Of a stretch of 64,000 nucleotides of DNA, positions 34,881 through 46,639 are shown in pieces. Location: assembly GCA_000733355.1 (NCBI GenBank), contig JNVV01000001.1, forward strand, positions 1,067,218 to 1,131,217, read 5' to 3'. The stretch is from Falciphora oryzae (Eukaryota; Ascomycota; Sordariomycetes; Magnaporthales; Magnaporthaceae). Position numbers and translations under genes: made by a program. The notes beneath the pieces were generated by a model that was not told the origin of the DNA, did not search any database, and saw only the letters and a list, made by a program, of their open reading frames with translations. Within the stretch, counting starts at the first letter, position 1. Every line of letters begins with the position of its first letter.

Positions 34881-35014
34881 GTGCCCAGATGGCCTCTGAA
34901 TCGTAAGGTTTCGTTTGTCGGGGAGGGTGACAAGGGGCGTGGACAGGTTGGAACAACGCAGGACAAATAAGGGGGAATAAATATCCGTAGTACCCGACCA
35001 AGAAACACACGTCA

Positions 35015-36307
35015 TCACCGCTCCGTCAGGTCCCGGTTGACGAGAAACGAGCTGATAGACTTGAAGTGTTTCGAAACGCGTGCTTGCCTCTCACTGAGGA
35101 GTTCGGTCTGGAGCTTGAGAGTACGAGTTCCCAGCGACGGGCTTTCGGAGGCCTCGGCGTCCACAGCACCTGCAAAGAGTTTTAGGTGCTGGTGTAACCT
35201 ATCCATCATATCCTTGATCAGGACGGCCTGCATCAGCTGAGCCGAGGGGCCCATGGGCGTGAAGGATCCGACCTTGAGTTCGGGTAGCAGGAAGTCAGGG
35301 TGGCGGACCTCACTGGCCGCCACTTTTAGCCTGAAGCAGGAGAAGGCGTAGAGGATGAGGCGATCGAGGACGTCGAGCAGGCGCAGGTGGCACGATACCA
35401 GCTGGCCTGCCAGCACCAGATCAACCTTGCTGAGCTGCAGCATCTCGTCTAGTCCGGCGAACTCCGGAGGCAGCTCACGGCGATGAACGCAGTTCGGGAT
35501 CTGGCAGGGCTCCTCCCGGGGCGGCCCTGCCATGCCGAGCGCCCTCTCCACGGCCTCCGGGTACACGTCGGTCAGGCGCTGGATGGTCACAAAGATGCGT
35601 TCCATGAACTTCCTGGTCGACATCTGCGGCACCATCTCGGCCAGGCGGTCGGCGACGGTGGCGTCGTCGGCCGGCATGTGGAGGAGCGGCGGCACGGGCA
35701 GCGTGCCGAGCGTGACGTCGATCTCGACCTGGAGCTCAGCCAGGCTGCGGCCGCAGGCCGGGGCGGCGGCGGCGGCCTCGGTCTCCAGAGCAGCAGCAGC
35801 TGCTGCTGCTGCCTGCTGGTGGCTGCTGTGGTCCCCGAATGAGCTGGCAGAATTATCGCCAGCCGCAGCAGGAGACTCACTGCTAGCCAGAGCGGCATCA
35901 AAGACGAGCCAGTCCGGGATCGGGGCCATGCTGGGAAGCGACGACGGGTCGGCAGCGTCGGCGATATAGTAGCCCTCGCTGGCGCTGGCGCTGCAGGAAA
36001 ACCCGGCGAGGTCAGCCCACGACTGCGGCGGGAGGGCGGTGGCGGACGGGGTGGTGGTGCCCAGGTGCGCCCCCGCCGACGACGACAAGGACGACGAGGG
36101 CGAAGGGGAAGGCGAGGCCATGATAGTTGTGGCGGCTGGCTGGGCGGTCACGCCGCCATTGGAGTGACTCCCGATGGCGCTGAAGGTGCAGGGGGCCTTC
36201 ATTTTGGCGCAGCGCGTGCAGCTCGCGCTCCCCTGCTGCTTGGGGCAGCGGAGCTTCTGTGAATGGCATCGATCGCATGCCTGCCGCGTCCGCACAGGAC
36301 CAGGCAT
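35015..36307 (-). CDS. Zn2Cys6 transcription factor, AflR-like
   Basis: Single exon, 430 aa. The DNA-binding cluster has Cys11, 14, 21, 30, 33 and 40 in QACDRCHSQKLRC and CTRCAKMKAPC, spacing C-x2-C-x6-C-x8-C-x2-C-x6-C, followed by a basic-poor Ser/Pro/Thr linker and Ala/Gln runs. The rest (ELQVEIDVTLGTLP to the end) is helical with a middle segment PCQIPNCVHRRELP and SCHLRLLDVLDRL that resembles the AflR-type regulatory domain of filamentous fungi. Such factors often control secondary metabolite clusters, but no synthase gene lies in this window. It converges on the purine permease; co-regulation is only a possibility. Confidence 0.9.
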   Translation of the reverse strand: MPGPVRTRQACDRCHSQKLRCPKQQGSASCTRCAKMKAPCTFSAIGSHSNGGVTAQPAATTIMASPSPSPSSSLSSSAGAHLGTTTPSATALPPQSWADLAGFSCSASASEGYYIADAADPSSLPSMAPIPDWLVFDAALASSESPAAAGDNSASSFGDHSSHQQAAAAAAAALETEAAAAAPACGRSLAELQVEIDVTLGTLPVPPLLHMPADDATVADRLAEMVPQMSTRKFMERIFVTIQRLTDVYPEAVERALGMAGPPREEPCQIPNCVHRRELPPEFAGLDEMLQLSKVDLVLAGQLVSCHLRLLDVLDRLILYAFSCFRLKVAASEVRHPDFLLPELKVGSFTPMGPSAQLMQAVLIKDMMDRLHQHLKLFAGAVDAEASESPSLGTRTLKLQTELLSERQARVSKHFKSISSFLVNRDLTER

Positions 36308-36889
36308 AGTAGGCCAGTACCTCGCTCGGTCCGTCGCGAGCTGCTAGATTTTTTTTTGGATTTTTTTATTGGAGTAGATGCTTCGGTTGATGTGGAAGAA
36401 CAAGGAGCTCACATGATGTCTGTGATGGAGCAGCTCAGCCCATTCAGGCAGCCAAGCGCCCTCGTAGTCTACAGATCCGCTACTGTGCGTGCATAACATC
36501 CCCGCACTATACGCCGGTCGAGGAATGTCGGGGGCCTACCCAAAATCTCACGCATTTGAGCTATGGTGACCACTGATAGACCGAGATAAAAACCATGAAA
36601 TCACAGATGTACCTCAGAAAAAGTGCAAGGAAAGAAAATAGAAAAATTTAATACCCTATCCAAACACTAGCCGACACATGTAGGTGCTTAAACGTACTGT
36701 TACTACAATTTACACTGATCATTTATCTTTTCAACAGGCCGGACTTGGGTGCAGCCTTTGTTCCCACACGCTCCACACTGCGTGCTGATAAAGGAACAAG
36801 GCTTGCATAACCCACGGGCATTGTGGCGAGCGGAAGCAAGTGTCCGCTATTGTATCGGAAAGGATCTGAACATCTACCAAGGAGGTGTG
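36308..36889. other. Intergenic region between Zn2Cys6 and kinase genes
   Basis: Upstream region of the Zn2Cys6 gene and 3' flank of the kinase gene. T-rich tracts lie near 36351-36370 and AT-rich DNA at 36580-36740. No gene seen. Confidence 0.5.
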
Positions 36890-39338
36890 TCAGATATCAT
36901 CTGGCCAGCCCGCCGGCGTTTGATGCAGGACGATGCACAGTCTGTCCTGGGTAAATGCAGCCCACAGGACAAAAAAGTGCAGACCGAGGAAGACGAGGCT
37001 GATCCGCCAGTCCCAACGCCATCGCGAGGCCACTGAGCGGGCGTCCAACCTGCTGGGCAAGCCTGCCCTGGTGAGCAGTCTCCTTGGGTTCGGCCCGGCG
37101 TTGCTGGCGGTAGCAGGAATGGCGAGATCCATCCCAGCCACAACAACCAGGAACGCCCCAATTACGGGATTGACGACGTACGGCCAGCACGGCCGTGTCA
37201 AGGACGCCATCTTGACGACAAAGAGAGCCAGGCGGACGGACGAGGCGAGCGGGGCGGCGTGTCGCGCGAGGAAGAGTGACAGGTTGTGATGCGCCACCAC
37301 CACTTGGTGTCTCGCCTGTTCTAGCGGCGTGGCGGGAGGTGGCATGAGTAGCGGGATGGGCCCGGGGGCCGTGGGGGATGTCCTATCGGTGCCGTTGGGA
37401 GACGGCAACCGACGCTCGAAGCTGTCATGGCCGTGCGACGTTACCAAAGGAGGAGGGCGGCGCCGAGGCGTCGACGGCGTGGGGTTCGGGTGCTTCTGAA
37501 TACTGTTCAGCGGGGTCGGCTGCGGTGAGAGCGAGTCGTCTGCCCCAGCTGGAGCAGCTGCTGGGGTAGCCGTGACCTCATCATGTGTGCCAGATGGGCA
37601 GGCAAACGAGGAATGTTTTCCAGGATCTTCTCTCGCTCAAACGGTTTAGCAGCATGCACATTATTAGCATATATATAAAAAAGCAGTGTTATGAGCCACA
37701 ATGGCATCACATCACCGTCATACCAGCAGGTGGGACTCACCATTGACGGGCGTCGAAGGAGGGTGGGGCGAGTCGAGACTCTGAATTCGCCTCCCCGAGA
37801 GCCCAATGGATGATGGACTGCCGCTCCTCTGGCGTCGTGGCACGCCGTCTAAGGCTGACTCGTTCTTCATGATGCTCAGAACCTCGGTTGCGCTCGGCCG
37901 CTCGTTCGGACTGATGGACAGCAGCTTCTTGAGCAGGCTGTAGAGCTTGGACGGCAGGTCTGGGCGCTCGCGCCTCTCGTCCTGGAACCCTTTCCAATCT
38001 GCGATCTCGGCCCGGAGCAGCTCGACGTCCTCCAGCTCCTCCTGCAGCGTGTTGGCACTGTGGTAGGGCAGGCGGCCAAAGCAAAGGAAGTACAGGATCA
38101 TGCCGAGCGAGAAGATGTCCGACTTGGTCGTGAAGTTTCCGTAGCGTCCCGTCGAGTCCCGGACGAGCACTTCGGGAGCACAGTAGGAGATGGTGCCGGT
38201 CGACCCCGTCGAGCTCCTCATCGCTCTTTCTTGCTGGACCTCACCAAAGTCGCTGATCAGACAGGTCATTGTCTTGCCTTGGCGATGCAGCAGGCAATTG
38301 CTCGGCTTCAGGTCCCGGTGGATATAATTATTGTCGTGAAGATGGACGAGGCCCGAGGTGATGTCCTTGAATATCGAATAGATCTCCTCCAGGGGGAGGC
38401 GGCGGTGGGTGGGCGATGTGACAGGTGTCCTCTCGGCCTGGCCCTTGGACCGACGGCGCATACGCTCCTTGAGCTGTTCCTTGGTGGCCTCCTTGGGCAG
38501 CGCACCCACGACGTACTGGAGCAGGTCACCGCCGTTGCAATACTGCTGTAGGATAAAAGCACAGGCAACACTTGGGCCAAAGCGGTTGAGCTTCACCTCC
38601 TCGAGCCAGACATGGCGGTAGGCGACGAGATTGGGATGGGTCAGAGAGGCCAGCAGCTCAACCTCGACGAGGACCTTCTCGAGCCAGGCGTGGTCGTCAC
38701 CGACAGGAACGCGCTTGCAGGCATAGTGGCCGAGCTGGACGCCGTCGAGTTGGTGGCGGACGAGCAGGACGACGCCCTTGCCACCCCTGCCCAGCTCGCG
38801 CTCCTCGACGAAGAAGTCGCGGAAATAGTTTGGACTGAAGGCGCTCTTGCGGATGCGGCCGCCCTCCTGGACGGCGGGCGTGCTCGAGACGAACTCGGCG
38901 TCGGGTGCAGTCTCCACGTGGGGTACCCGGTGGACCAGGCGGCGCACGGGGCTCGAGGGCGGGCGGTCCGGACGGGCGGACTCGTCAGGGCGGCCGGCGT
39001 GGTGTGGCCTGTCACTGTGGCCGCCGGGCTGCAGCAGACGGAAGTAGTTGGGGCTGACGAAAGAGTCGTGGGCGGGCGGGACATCGTACTGGCGGTCGGC
39101 GGGCGCCGTGTTGAGCGGCCGATGGCAGGTGGGACAGTCAGTCACCCTCTGAATCTCGAGGCGCCTCGAGGTGCGGTCGCGGACGACGAGAGCATTGTTG
39201 TAGCGACTGTGGGAGACAGCATCGGGCTGCATGTCAGCACTCGGCGCAGCGAGCGAGGGGCAGGAAGAGGCATGGGGCGTGGGGCTCTTACAGAACGATC
39301 TCACGATCTTCACGGGGGTGGTACGGGACCAGAGACAT
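36890..39338 (-). CDS. IKS1: Membrane-anchored Ser/Thr protein kinase, IKS1-like
   Basis: Three exons, 39338-39292, 39206-37741, 37629-36890 (750 aa). The start MSLVPYHPREDREIVL joins RYNNALVVRDRTSRRLEI, the conserved N-terminus of fungal Iks1 kinases, with a CPTC pair at 40-43. The kinase domain (about 150-480) has the loop LGRGGKG, Lys180, IHRDLKPSN (312-318), SDFGE (335-337) and CAPEVL. Exon 3 adds a Pro/Ser-rich linker and two hydrophobic segments near 655-677 and 714-730, matching the membrane tail of the family. The 3' join uses GTGAGT and the acceptor GAGAG; without it the protein would stop just after the kinase domain. Yeast iks1 mutants are linked to ionophore or copper sensitivity; substrates are unknown. 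Confidence 0.87.
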
Positions 39339-40184
39339 GGCAGTGCATTCATTCGCCTGGGATGCGCGTGGCGAGGGGATTCGGGGACGGGGAGCTTTCG
39401 AGCGGGAAAGATGGCCGAGGATAGATCTATGTTGGCAACAATGGAGGGAGTCGGGAAGGGAGAGACAAGGCAAGGTCTGGCACGGTCTGGCGGCGGGTTA
39501 GGCGGGAGCGTCACTGTTGTTGCTCGCGAATCCGTGCGGCTGCAGAGGCGCGCATTGATGCGCCATCGTCGTCTGGCCAGGTATGCAGCCCGGCGTGGTT
39601 TGCGGCAAGCGACGACGACCAAAAGGGAGGAGGAGACGGCAGGTGGTGGTAGTGTGGTGTGGGTACACACACAAAGTCATACAAAGCACGGCATGCAATG
39701 GTGGGTGGGATATTATGATGCGACTCGATGCCGCTAGGGTAAACAGAATTGATCCCCAGAACGCCAAGCACGGGCGCTGACCTCCAGCGGGTTCGGTGTG
39801 TGACCTCACGCATGATGCCGCTAGGGAACCTTAGCTGCTGAGGGTGGAGTGGAGACGGGCGCCTGCACAGCGGCGGAGTGTCGCTCAATTGCCTGCAGCG
39901 AGCCCCGATGCACGCTCGATCCGATCAATCGCGGGAACGGGAATTGGACCCTCGCGAATCCATTGGACTTGAGTTCCATCCTCATTGAGTGGATTGCCGG
40001 TGGCTCTTGCCGTCTTTCAGGGCGAGACAATCCGGTTAATCAAATCCCAACCAATGAATGAATGAATGAATCTATGCCATCGGCATTCCCACAAAGAGCC
40101 ACTCCCAATGGACGCTTTGCTCGACATAAAGCCTCGCCTTGGGGCTTTGTCCTTACGCGCTATTGTCCTCCGCGGCATTCTCGG
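39339..40184. other. Intergenic between kinase and small Cys-rich gene
   Basis: Holds the kinase promoter and an AATG tetranucleotide repeat at 40053-40070. No further gene seen. Confidence 0.5.
40053..40070. repeat. AATG tetranucleotide microsatellite
   Basis: About four and a half AATG units in tandem. Confidence 0.9.
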
Positions 40185-40195
40185 TATTTATATAG
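40185..40195 (+). promoter_or_regulatory. TATA-like element of the small Cys-rich gene
   Basis: TATTTATATAG lies about 230 bp upstream of the ATG at 40423, and A/C-rich leader sequence follows. Motif and spacing fit a core promoter. Confidence 0.45.
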
Positions 40196-40422
40196 ACTTA
40201 AGGAGCCGCCATGAGTCGCGTTTGCTGTTCTAGATATCATCAATCATACCTACCTACCTTACTAGCCCACCCACCTCCTCAGTTAACAAACAGACGCAAC
40301 AGATCAGCAGCCCAAAGAAAGGACAACAGGCAGTCGAAACTCGGGATTCTCCTGGACATCTAACAGGCTACAGAGAACCAGGTAGGACCCCCTTCTTCAA
40401 AAACGACAAACTAGCAGCAACC

Positions 40423-40686
40423 ATGTGCCAGATCAAGAACGCAAAGTCCTTTGAGGGCTGCAGCTGCAGCTACGCCTACTTCTGCCCCGACTCGAGCTCT
40501 CTTGAGCGCTGTCCCTGGGCCCTGGCCAAGCAAATGGACTGCCCCGACTTCCAGTGGGGGGCTGCTTCGGTGTCGATGGTTCCCGGCCCTTGTCCCCCGT
40601 GCAGCGAGAGCATCGCCAAGGGCAAGCGCGGGGGGCTGCTGTCCAGAGGCAAGAATATGCTGAAGCTCTCCGGGCTCCGGAGATGA
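40423..40686 (+). CDS. Small Cys-rich protein, unknown
   Basis: Single exon, 87 aa, unrecognised. Eight Cys (2, 13, 15, 21, 30, 40, 57, 60) in the first 60 residues, including CSCSYAYFCP, CPWALAK, CPDFQW and CPPC, then a basic tail (GKRGGLLSRGKNMLKLSGLRR). No signal peptide, so it is probably an intracellular metal-binding or redox protein rather than a secreted effector. The start has the good context AACCATG; a TATA-like element and an A/C-rich leader are in place. Codon use matches neighbouring genes. Confidence 0.6.
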   Translation: MCQIKNAKSFEGCSCSYAYFCPDSSSLERCPWALAKQMDCPDFQWGAASVSMVPGPCPPCSESIAKGKRGGLLSRGKNMLKLSGLRR

Positions 40687-41760
40687 TTGAGATCAAGTGT
40701 GATCTTTGTCACACGTCTGCATCGAACTGAGGCGAATTGGTAGGTAACCTAGCGGCCGAGCTGGGCACTCGGCCGCACAGGTAAGTATGGTGTCCAGAGA
40801 TGTGTCATACACGTAGACGGCAGGTAAGTAAAAGGGGTTCGTCACCCAAAACCGGATATCAGTGTATCCTGATAATTTACACGAGGTAATAAATCCAGTC
40901 AAACATTACAAAATACAATGGCAAGAAGTACAGAAATGATTTATATTGATAAGAGCTTGGGTATACTATTCAGCTCATCACCGAATAGCATTGATGATAC
41001 AGCTTCACAGGCTGCTTCATCTCACGACAACACTTGATCCCCATGTCCCTTACAGGCCGGCCAACGGATTCGTTAGTAAAATTGTATCCCGCCTACACCC
41101 CTGAGTACCGTCCGTATTCGGCCCCTATCAGAGGCCGAACATCCATCGGATCCTGAGTTCGTGGATAGAGGGATTTATATTGCGTGGGGCTCATTCCTGC
41201 AGCCATTCTCACCGTCTCGCCGGCCCGTCTTGGTTCGGGGATCTAGAAGAGGCTTTTGAAGCGTTGATTGGTCGGAGATATGTAGGCAGATACTGACCGA
41301 CCCAGGTATGCAGATTCTCGGGGGAGGGATCTGAGTAAGCTTGTGGGGAAGGGCCCGGTCGTGGGTGGGAGAATGGTCTATCGTCTGGGGCTCGCATCGC
41401 ACGGGTCTCGTGCCGTACTCTCAACCAGCCGTGCTCACGTTTCGGCTGCGCGCCACAAACGGGATCGAGAGTTTGCGCTGCGGCAGAACCCGCATGGCCA
41501 GAACTGAGCGCGAAGCGTGTTGAGCTCTGCTCCCCCGACTCAGGTTCAACGTTAACAGAATGGATGAGGCAATAGATCATGCCTATGCTTCCAAAAGATA
41601 TTGCCGCATTATACCTAGGTGCTTTCTGCTTCTATCTTCCCTCCTATCATACACCCTAAAAACCAGCTCGGCTAGATGAGTTCTGAATGGAATGAATAAC
41701 CATGCTACGTGCTTCCACACAAACCCGGCGCTTTCTTGTCTAACAGCTTCTCGCCTACTC
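40687..41760. other. Intergenic, convergent 3' flanks
   Basis: AT-rich in the first 400 bp. No gene recognised. Ends at the SPT5 stop. Confidence 0.5.
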
Positions 41761-44700
41761 CTAGTCATCGTCGGTGTACCGGGGTCCACTGGCGGCGGGT
41801 GTCTCAGGCGCTCCGCCATAAGCCGCGGGCGTCGGAGCCCCGTAGTAACCGCCAGAAGCTGCCGGAGTAGGCGCTGTAGCCGCTGGTGTGGCCGCTGAAT
41901 CCCAGCCGCCTTGCCAACCGGCCCCGGGAGTTGGTGCACTGACAGCTGCCGGAGTCGGTGCCGAGTAGGCGCCCGGCGTGGGTGCATTGAGTGCTCCAGG
42001 AGTCGGGGCGCTCAGTCCGGCACCCGGCGTCGGCGCGTCGTACGCGTGCGATCCGCCGCTGGGCCCCGGGGTATAGCCCCAAGCGTCGTTTGTGCTAGCC
42101 CCAGGCGTCGGAGCCGAGAGACCGCCGTACGCTGGCGTCTTCGAGCCTGACGGATTCCAGGCGGGCGTCTTAGACCCGCTCGAGAAGGCGTCGTGGGCTG
42201 GCGTTTTGCTACCGCCCAGACTCCACGCAGGAGTCCGCGAGCCGCTACCACCACCATAGGCAGTGCGGCTGCCATCGTACGGGTTGACGGTCCGTGATCC
42301 ATCGGCGACTGCCCACGCAGGCGTGCGCGCTCCAGATGGCTCTGAACGACCCCAAGCTGGAGTATGGGATGTCGCTGATAAGCGTAAAAAGTTATGTCAG
42401 TCATGTGAACGGGGAAATAACACCTAGTTCAGAAAATAGGCGCGCCTGCGCAAACTTACGCTTTGATCCCCATGCTGGTGTCCGGCCCCCGGCCCCATCT
42501 CCAGCACTTGGCGTGCGGCCGCCGTAGTCGGTAGCACCGCCATACCCTCCTCTTCCGCCGGAACCTCCACCGAACCCACCTCGGCTCCCACCACGCACAT
42601 TGATGTCGATGGGCCGACCTGTGATTTTGTCCTTGAAGATCAGGTCCGCCTTGGGCACCATGATGATCTTGTTCTTGGTGTGCAGCTCCACGCGGGCGTG
42701 GGTATCGGTGGTGTCTTTCACGATTCCGAGCAAGCCCTTGTATCCACCCCGACGAACGCTGACCGTCTGCCCAAGCGCCCGATCGCGGCCCATGGACCGC
42801 TGCTGCTGCGGGGCAGGCATACCGTTGCCGGCGACATTCCTCTTCAGAGCCGGGTTCATCGCGTTGAGATCCGGTCCCAGCGACGCCGTGTTGACCCTGC
42901 CACCCTTGGCCGCGATGGTGTTAACATTGCTGGCCCTGGTCACAAAGACACCGGCGTTTTCACTGTTGGTGCTGCTGTGCAGGTACACAAACGAGCGATG
43001 GATGTGGATGATCTTGCCCTGGCGCCTCTGGCCTCCAAACTCCTTGACCACATCGTCTAGTCGGATCTCGGAGCCATCGCGGTCGGCCGCCACGGCCGTC
43101 TTCCTCTTGGGCAGCTTGTTCGTGACCTGTGATGGCATGAGCTGTCGGATGTCTCCGTTTTGGTCCAGCACCGTCAACGATTCGCGGTCGATCTTAACGA
43201 TACACCCAACCGTTGTCGGATCTAGCTGGATTAGGTCAAGCAGCGAGTACTGTCCCAGAGATCCCTGGCCACCGATGTCGCTTGCCTCGCGGAGGTCCTT
43301 GCTGAAAACCGTGATCTCGGTGTTGGTCTGGTCCGTCAGGAGCGTGACCCTGTCCTCGGAGATCTTGACGACCATGCCGACCTCATCTCTGAAGCGGCTG
43401 CCACCAATGACCTTGACGTGGTCGCCCTCCCTGAAGCGTTTGCGAAGACCCTTTGTGGGCACCTCGATGGTTTGGCCCTTGAGGTCACCCTCAGTGACCT
43501 GCAAGGTAACGATATCGCCTTGGATGCTTGCGGCCTTGCCGACAACGCCTTTTTGCTCCCCGTCGTAGACTTCGATGATATCTCCGGCAAGGTAGGCAAC
43601 ACTCGTCTTGCTGTCCTTCAGACTGGCAGCAAGAGCTTTGAGATCGAGATTCTCGGTTCCATCATCGGCGCCTGACGCGAACTTGGTCACCTCCTCAAGC
43701 GTGGGGTTCACGTCCTTGACGGTAAGCTGCTGGATCTTGATGTCCTTAACTTGGAAGCCATTTTCGAACTCTTCACCGTTGTAGGTCCAAATGTTCGACT
43801 GCGCGTTGCCCGTAACGTTACGGGGATGCCGTTTCCTGGCCTCGACTTCGCTGAAGAGACGCTGTGGGGGGCGAGGTCCCGGGACCCCGATAGGCCGCTT
43901 GCGCTTTCCGTCGGCGGTCAGGGTGGCGCTGCTGATGGTCTCGTCGCGGACACCATAGTCAAGGCGAGGGATGAAGCGGACCCGGGCCTCGAGACCGTTC
44001 TCGGTCACATCGATGACCTGAGCCAGATCGCCCGAGTGCTTGGCAGGCCTCCTCAGACGCACCCACGCGCCGGGCTCGAGCGTCGGAGTCTTAGTCACGC
44101 GCAAGAGGTCCGGCATGTCCTTGATCTCGACAAGCATCATCTTGGTGCGCGGGTAGACGTTGAGCATGCCGTCGAGCGCTACGAGGATGTCGGTGGACCT
44201 GTTCGCCTCGACGTAGATGTACCCCTTCATAACGGACTGGGTGCCACCCCGCTCGAAGGCCGACGTGATGCTCAGCTCCTCCTTGGTGTTCATGCGCTCC
44301 TCGACCCTCTTCATGATGGAGTAGATGACCTCGCGCTCCTTGCCCTCCTTGCATCGGACAGCCCAGATGTGGGGATCGTCGACACTTGGCAGGAGCAGGC
44401 GCTTGGGAACGACGGTAGAGTCGCCGAACCCTTGAGCAGGACGACGATTGCCGTAACGCTGTCTGAGGATCTCGGCCTGCTTTTCGGCATCCATGCTCGA
44501 CTCGATCTCTCGGCGGCGGTCCAGATCGCGGTGGCGGCGATCGTCATCGAGTCGACCGCTCTCGGCAATGTCGTCGGGGTGTTCATTATCGATGAAGTCT
44601 TCGATCTCTTCGCCGTCCTTCTCGTCATCCTCACCCTCGTCTTCATCGTCGACTTCGGCCTCGATATCGAAGAAAGCAGCTCTCCTATCTCGCCGTCTCT

Positions 44701-45086
44701 TCTTGCGGTGCCCCTGTAAGTGAGTGGTAAAACGGGTTAGCTCCGAGGCCCGAGAATGCAGCATAGAATGTCCGTCGTGGGGAGGCGGATACGGGGGGCG
44801 GGCCGAGTGGACATACAGCTCGCACATCGTCCTCCTCGTCGTCCTCATCTTCCTCATCCTCTTCGTCATCTTCGCCTTCGCCATCGTCGTCATCTTGTGC
44901 GGCAGCCTGGTCCTCCGCTTCTTCATCACCGCCATCGCCGTCACCATCGGCACTGTGGGCGCCGCGGTCATCCGAGGACCTGCGAGGCGCATCCTGCTTC
45001 CGGTTGTCCTCGTCGTCAGAGACGTCGGCCGGAGCCGGGTTGAAATTGTCGTCGTCAGACTCGGAGTCGTATCCAACGCCAGACAT
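41761..45086 (-). CDS. SPT5: Transcription elongation factor SPT5
   Basis: Three exons, 45086-44817, 44713-42460, 42374-41761 (1045 aa; yeast Spt5 1063). Subunit of the Spt4-Spt5 (DSIF) complex that clamps RNA polymerase II during elongation. An acidic N-terminus (about 1-150) is followed by the NGN domain near 203-295 ([27 protein letters not shown]), which binds Spt4 and the polymerase clamp. Several KOW domains follow ([80 protein letters not shown]). The Gly-rich linker leads to a C-terminal repeat region with TPAW units (SRTPAW, SKTPAW) and APTPGA/APTPAA units, the phosphorylation target of Bur1/CDK9-type kinases. The end of exon 2 joins exon 3 as TPAWGSKPTSHTPAW. Confidence 0.96.
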
Positions 45087-46639
45087 GATGGGCGCAAATG
45101 TTACGGCAGCGCGGGGCTGCTATTTAGACTGAGTGGCACAATTGTTTGATTTTTGTTTGATTTGGCGCTGATGGAGGGCGGGACGGGAATGGCCGATGGT
45201 GTTCCGCTTGTAAAGGATTCGAAGTCAAACGGAGAAAGCTTGGTTATGGGTTGAGCGCAGCCTCGAGCAGCATGAACAGGCAAAATGGTGGGTGCGGAAT
45301 CTTGGGGACAAAGAAAGGTGATTCAGTCCGGGCAACGGCCGAATTCGCGGTGGAGGAATAAAGCGAAGAAGAAAGGAAGGGAAGGGAGAATTATCGTGTC
45401 TCTTAGACACGGGTTTGCCGACTTGGACTTATTTGGCGTGTCAAAAGCTCTCCCGGTCAGCACCCTTGTTGCGCCTGGAATGGGTCGGCAGAATATCGGA
45501 CCCGCCCAGGTAAGTCGCGAGCCTTGCTTGCTTACCTAACTCGGCGACGTCGCGACAGCCAGAAAAAAAGATGGGGACAGAGGAACGGGCCCCAAAGCCT
45601 CGACTGAGCACGGGCCAATTGAGTTTCTGTCTCGCACCTTACACGGGCTTGGGGCCTGATTGGGTTCAATTGGGTACGCAAGACCCGACAAAGGAGCTTG
45701 CTGGGCGGTTGCGGTCGCAGCGTGGAGCCACAGCCGTCCTTCCCTGCTGGTGGCTGCCCTGCGCTGGGCTGAATTGCGATACAGTTGGAGAGGAGGGGCG
45801 CTGCTTGCCATCCTACCTGTGGCTGAGAACAACAACTTCGCCGGCTGGTGCTGTGCTGATTCCCACTCTTTCGCGGCATGCTCCCGTCACCGCATTGTCC
45901 AAATCAGAGCAGCCGAGCTATTTTCCCTTTTTTTTTTTTTTTCTTTTTTTTTTTCGGGTGCCCAAGGTTGGCCAGGTAGGTGCCCAGAACCGCCAGGGAC
46001 ACCTCCGAATTGAGGGACACAGAACAGAAGGAGAAAAGAGGAAAAGGAGAAATAGGAGAGAAGAAAAGGAGACAGAAAAAAAGGGAAGAAGTCAGAAGGG
46101 CCCAAAGACCACCTGTACCCAAAACACAGGAGGCAACTAAGCTTCGCACTCGCCCGCGAACCACAGAGCAACTTGTCAACCTTGGGCACCGTGCATTCTG
46201 CCCACAGACCCAAGGTGCTGCCGACGACGCGCGACCACCCTCAGAACATTGAGTTCTAGTGCAAATCCAAGACGCAGTACTCATCGCGGGGGAAGCGAGG
46301 AGGATCGCGGCGCATCGCCATCGTGAATCGGCGCCTCGCTCGGCAACCCTCTCGACTACGCTGCGACACACAGCCCGATCGGATCTGGGGGCTAGAGAGT
46401 TACCGCAGGCTCCATCCCACAATTCGTGCCGTGTGCCAGGCCCAGGGTGTTGTCCCGCCTTGGTCCCCGCCCGAGCCTTCGTTCTCCTCTCTCGCGCACC
46501 TCCCATCGAGCCAAGAAAGGCCACGCCAGCGTCGGCGACCAGAGGAACCGAGCGACGCGAGCGATTTGGGGCCCAGCAGCGCAGCCGCCCTCGAACTCGT
46601 GCGTAGGGCTCCATCCCGCCAGCGGCCACCGACGGCGAC
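45087..46639. other. Divergent promoter region of SPT5 and the WD40 gene
   Basis: 1.5 kb between divergent starts. T tracts (45928-45942 and 45944-45954) sit next to a purine-rich stretch at 46015-46100. Frames at 45571-46140 and 45904-46665 read through these tracts and are not believable genes. Confidence 0.5.

Noticed and set aside
42600..44719. Two plus-strand frames of about 322 codons opposite SPT5
   Set aside because: Shadows of the highly conserved SPT5 exon; no splice signals or families.
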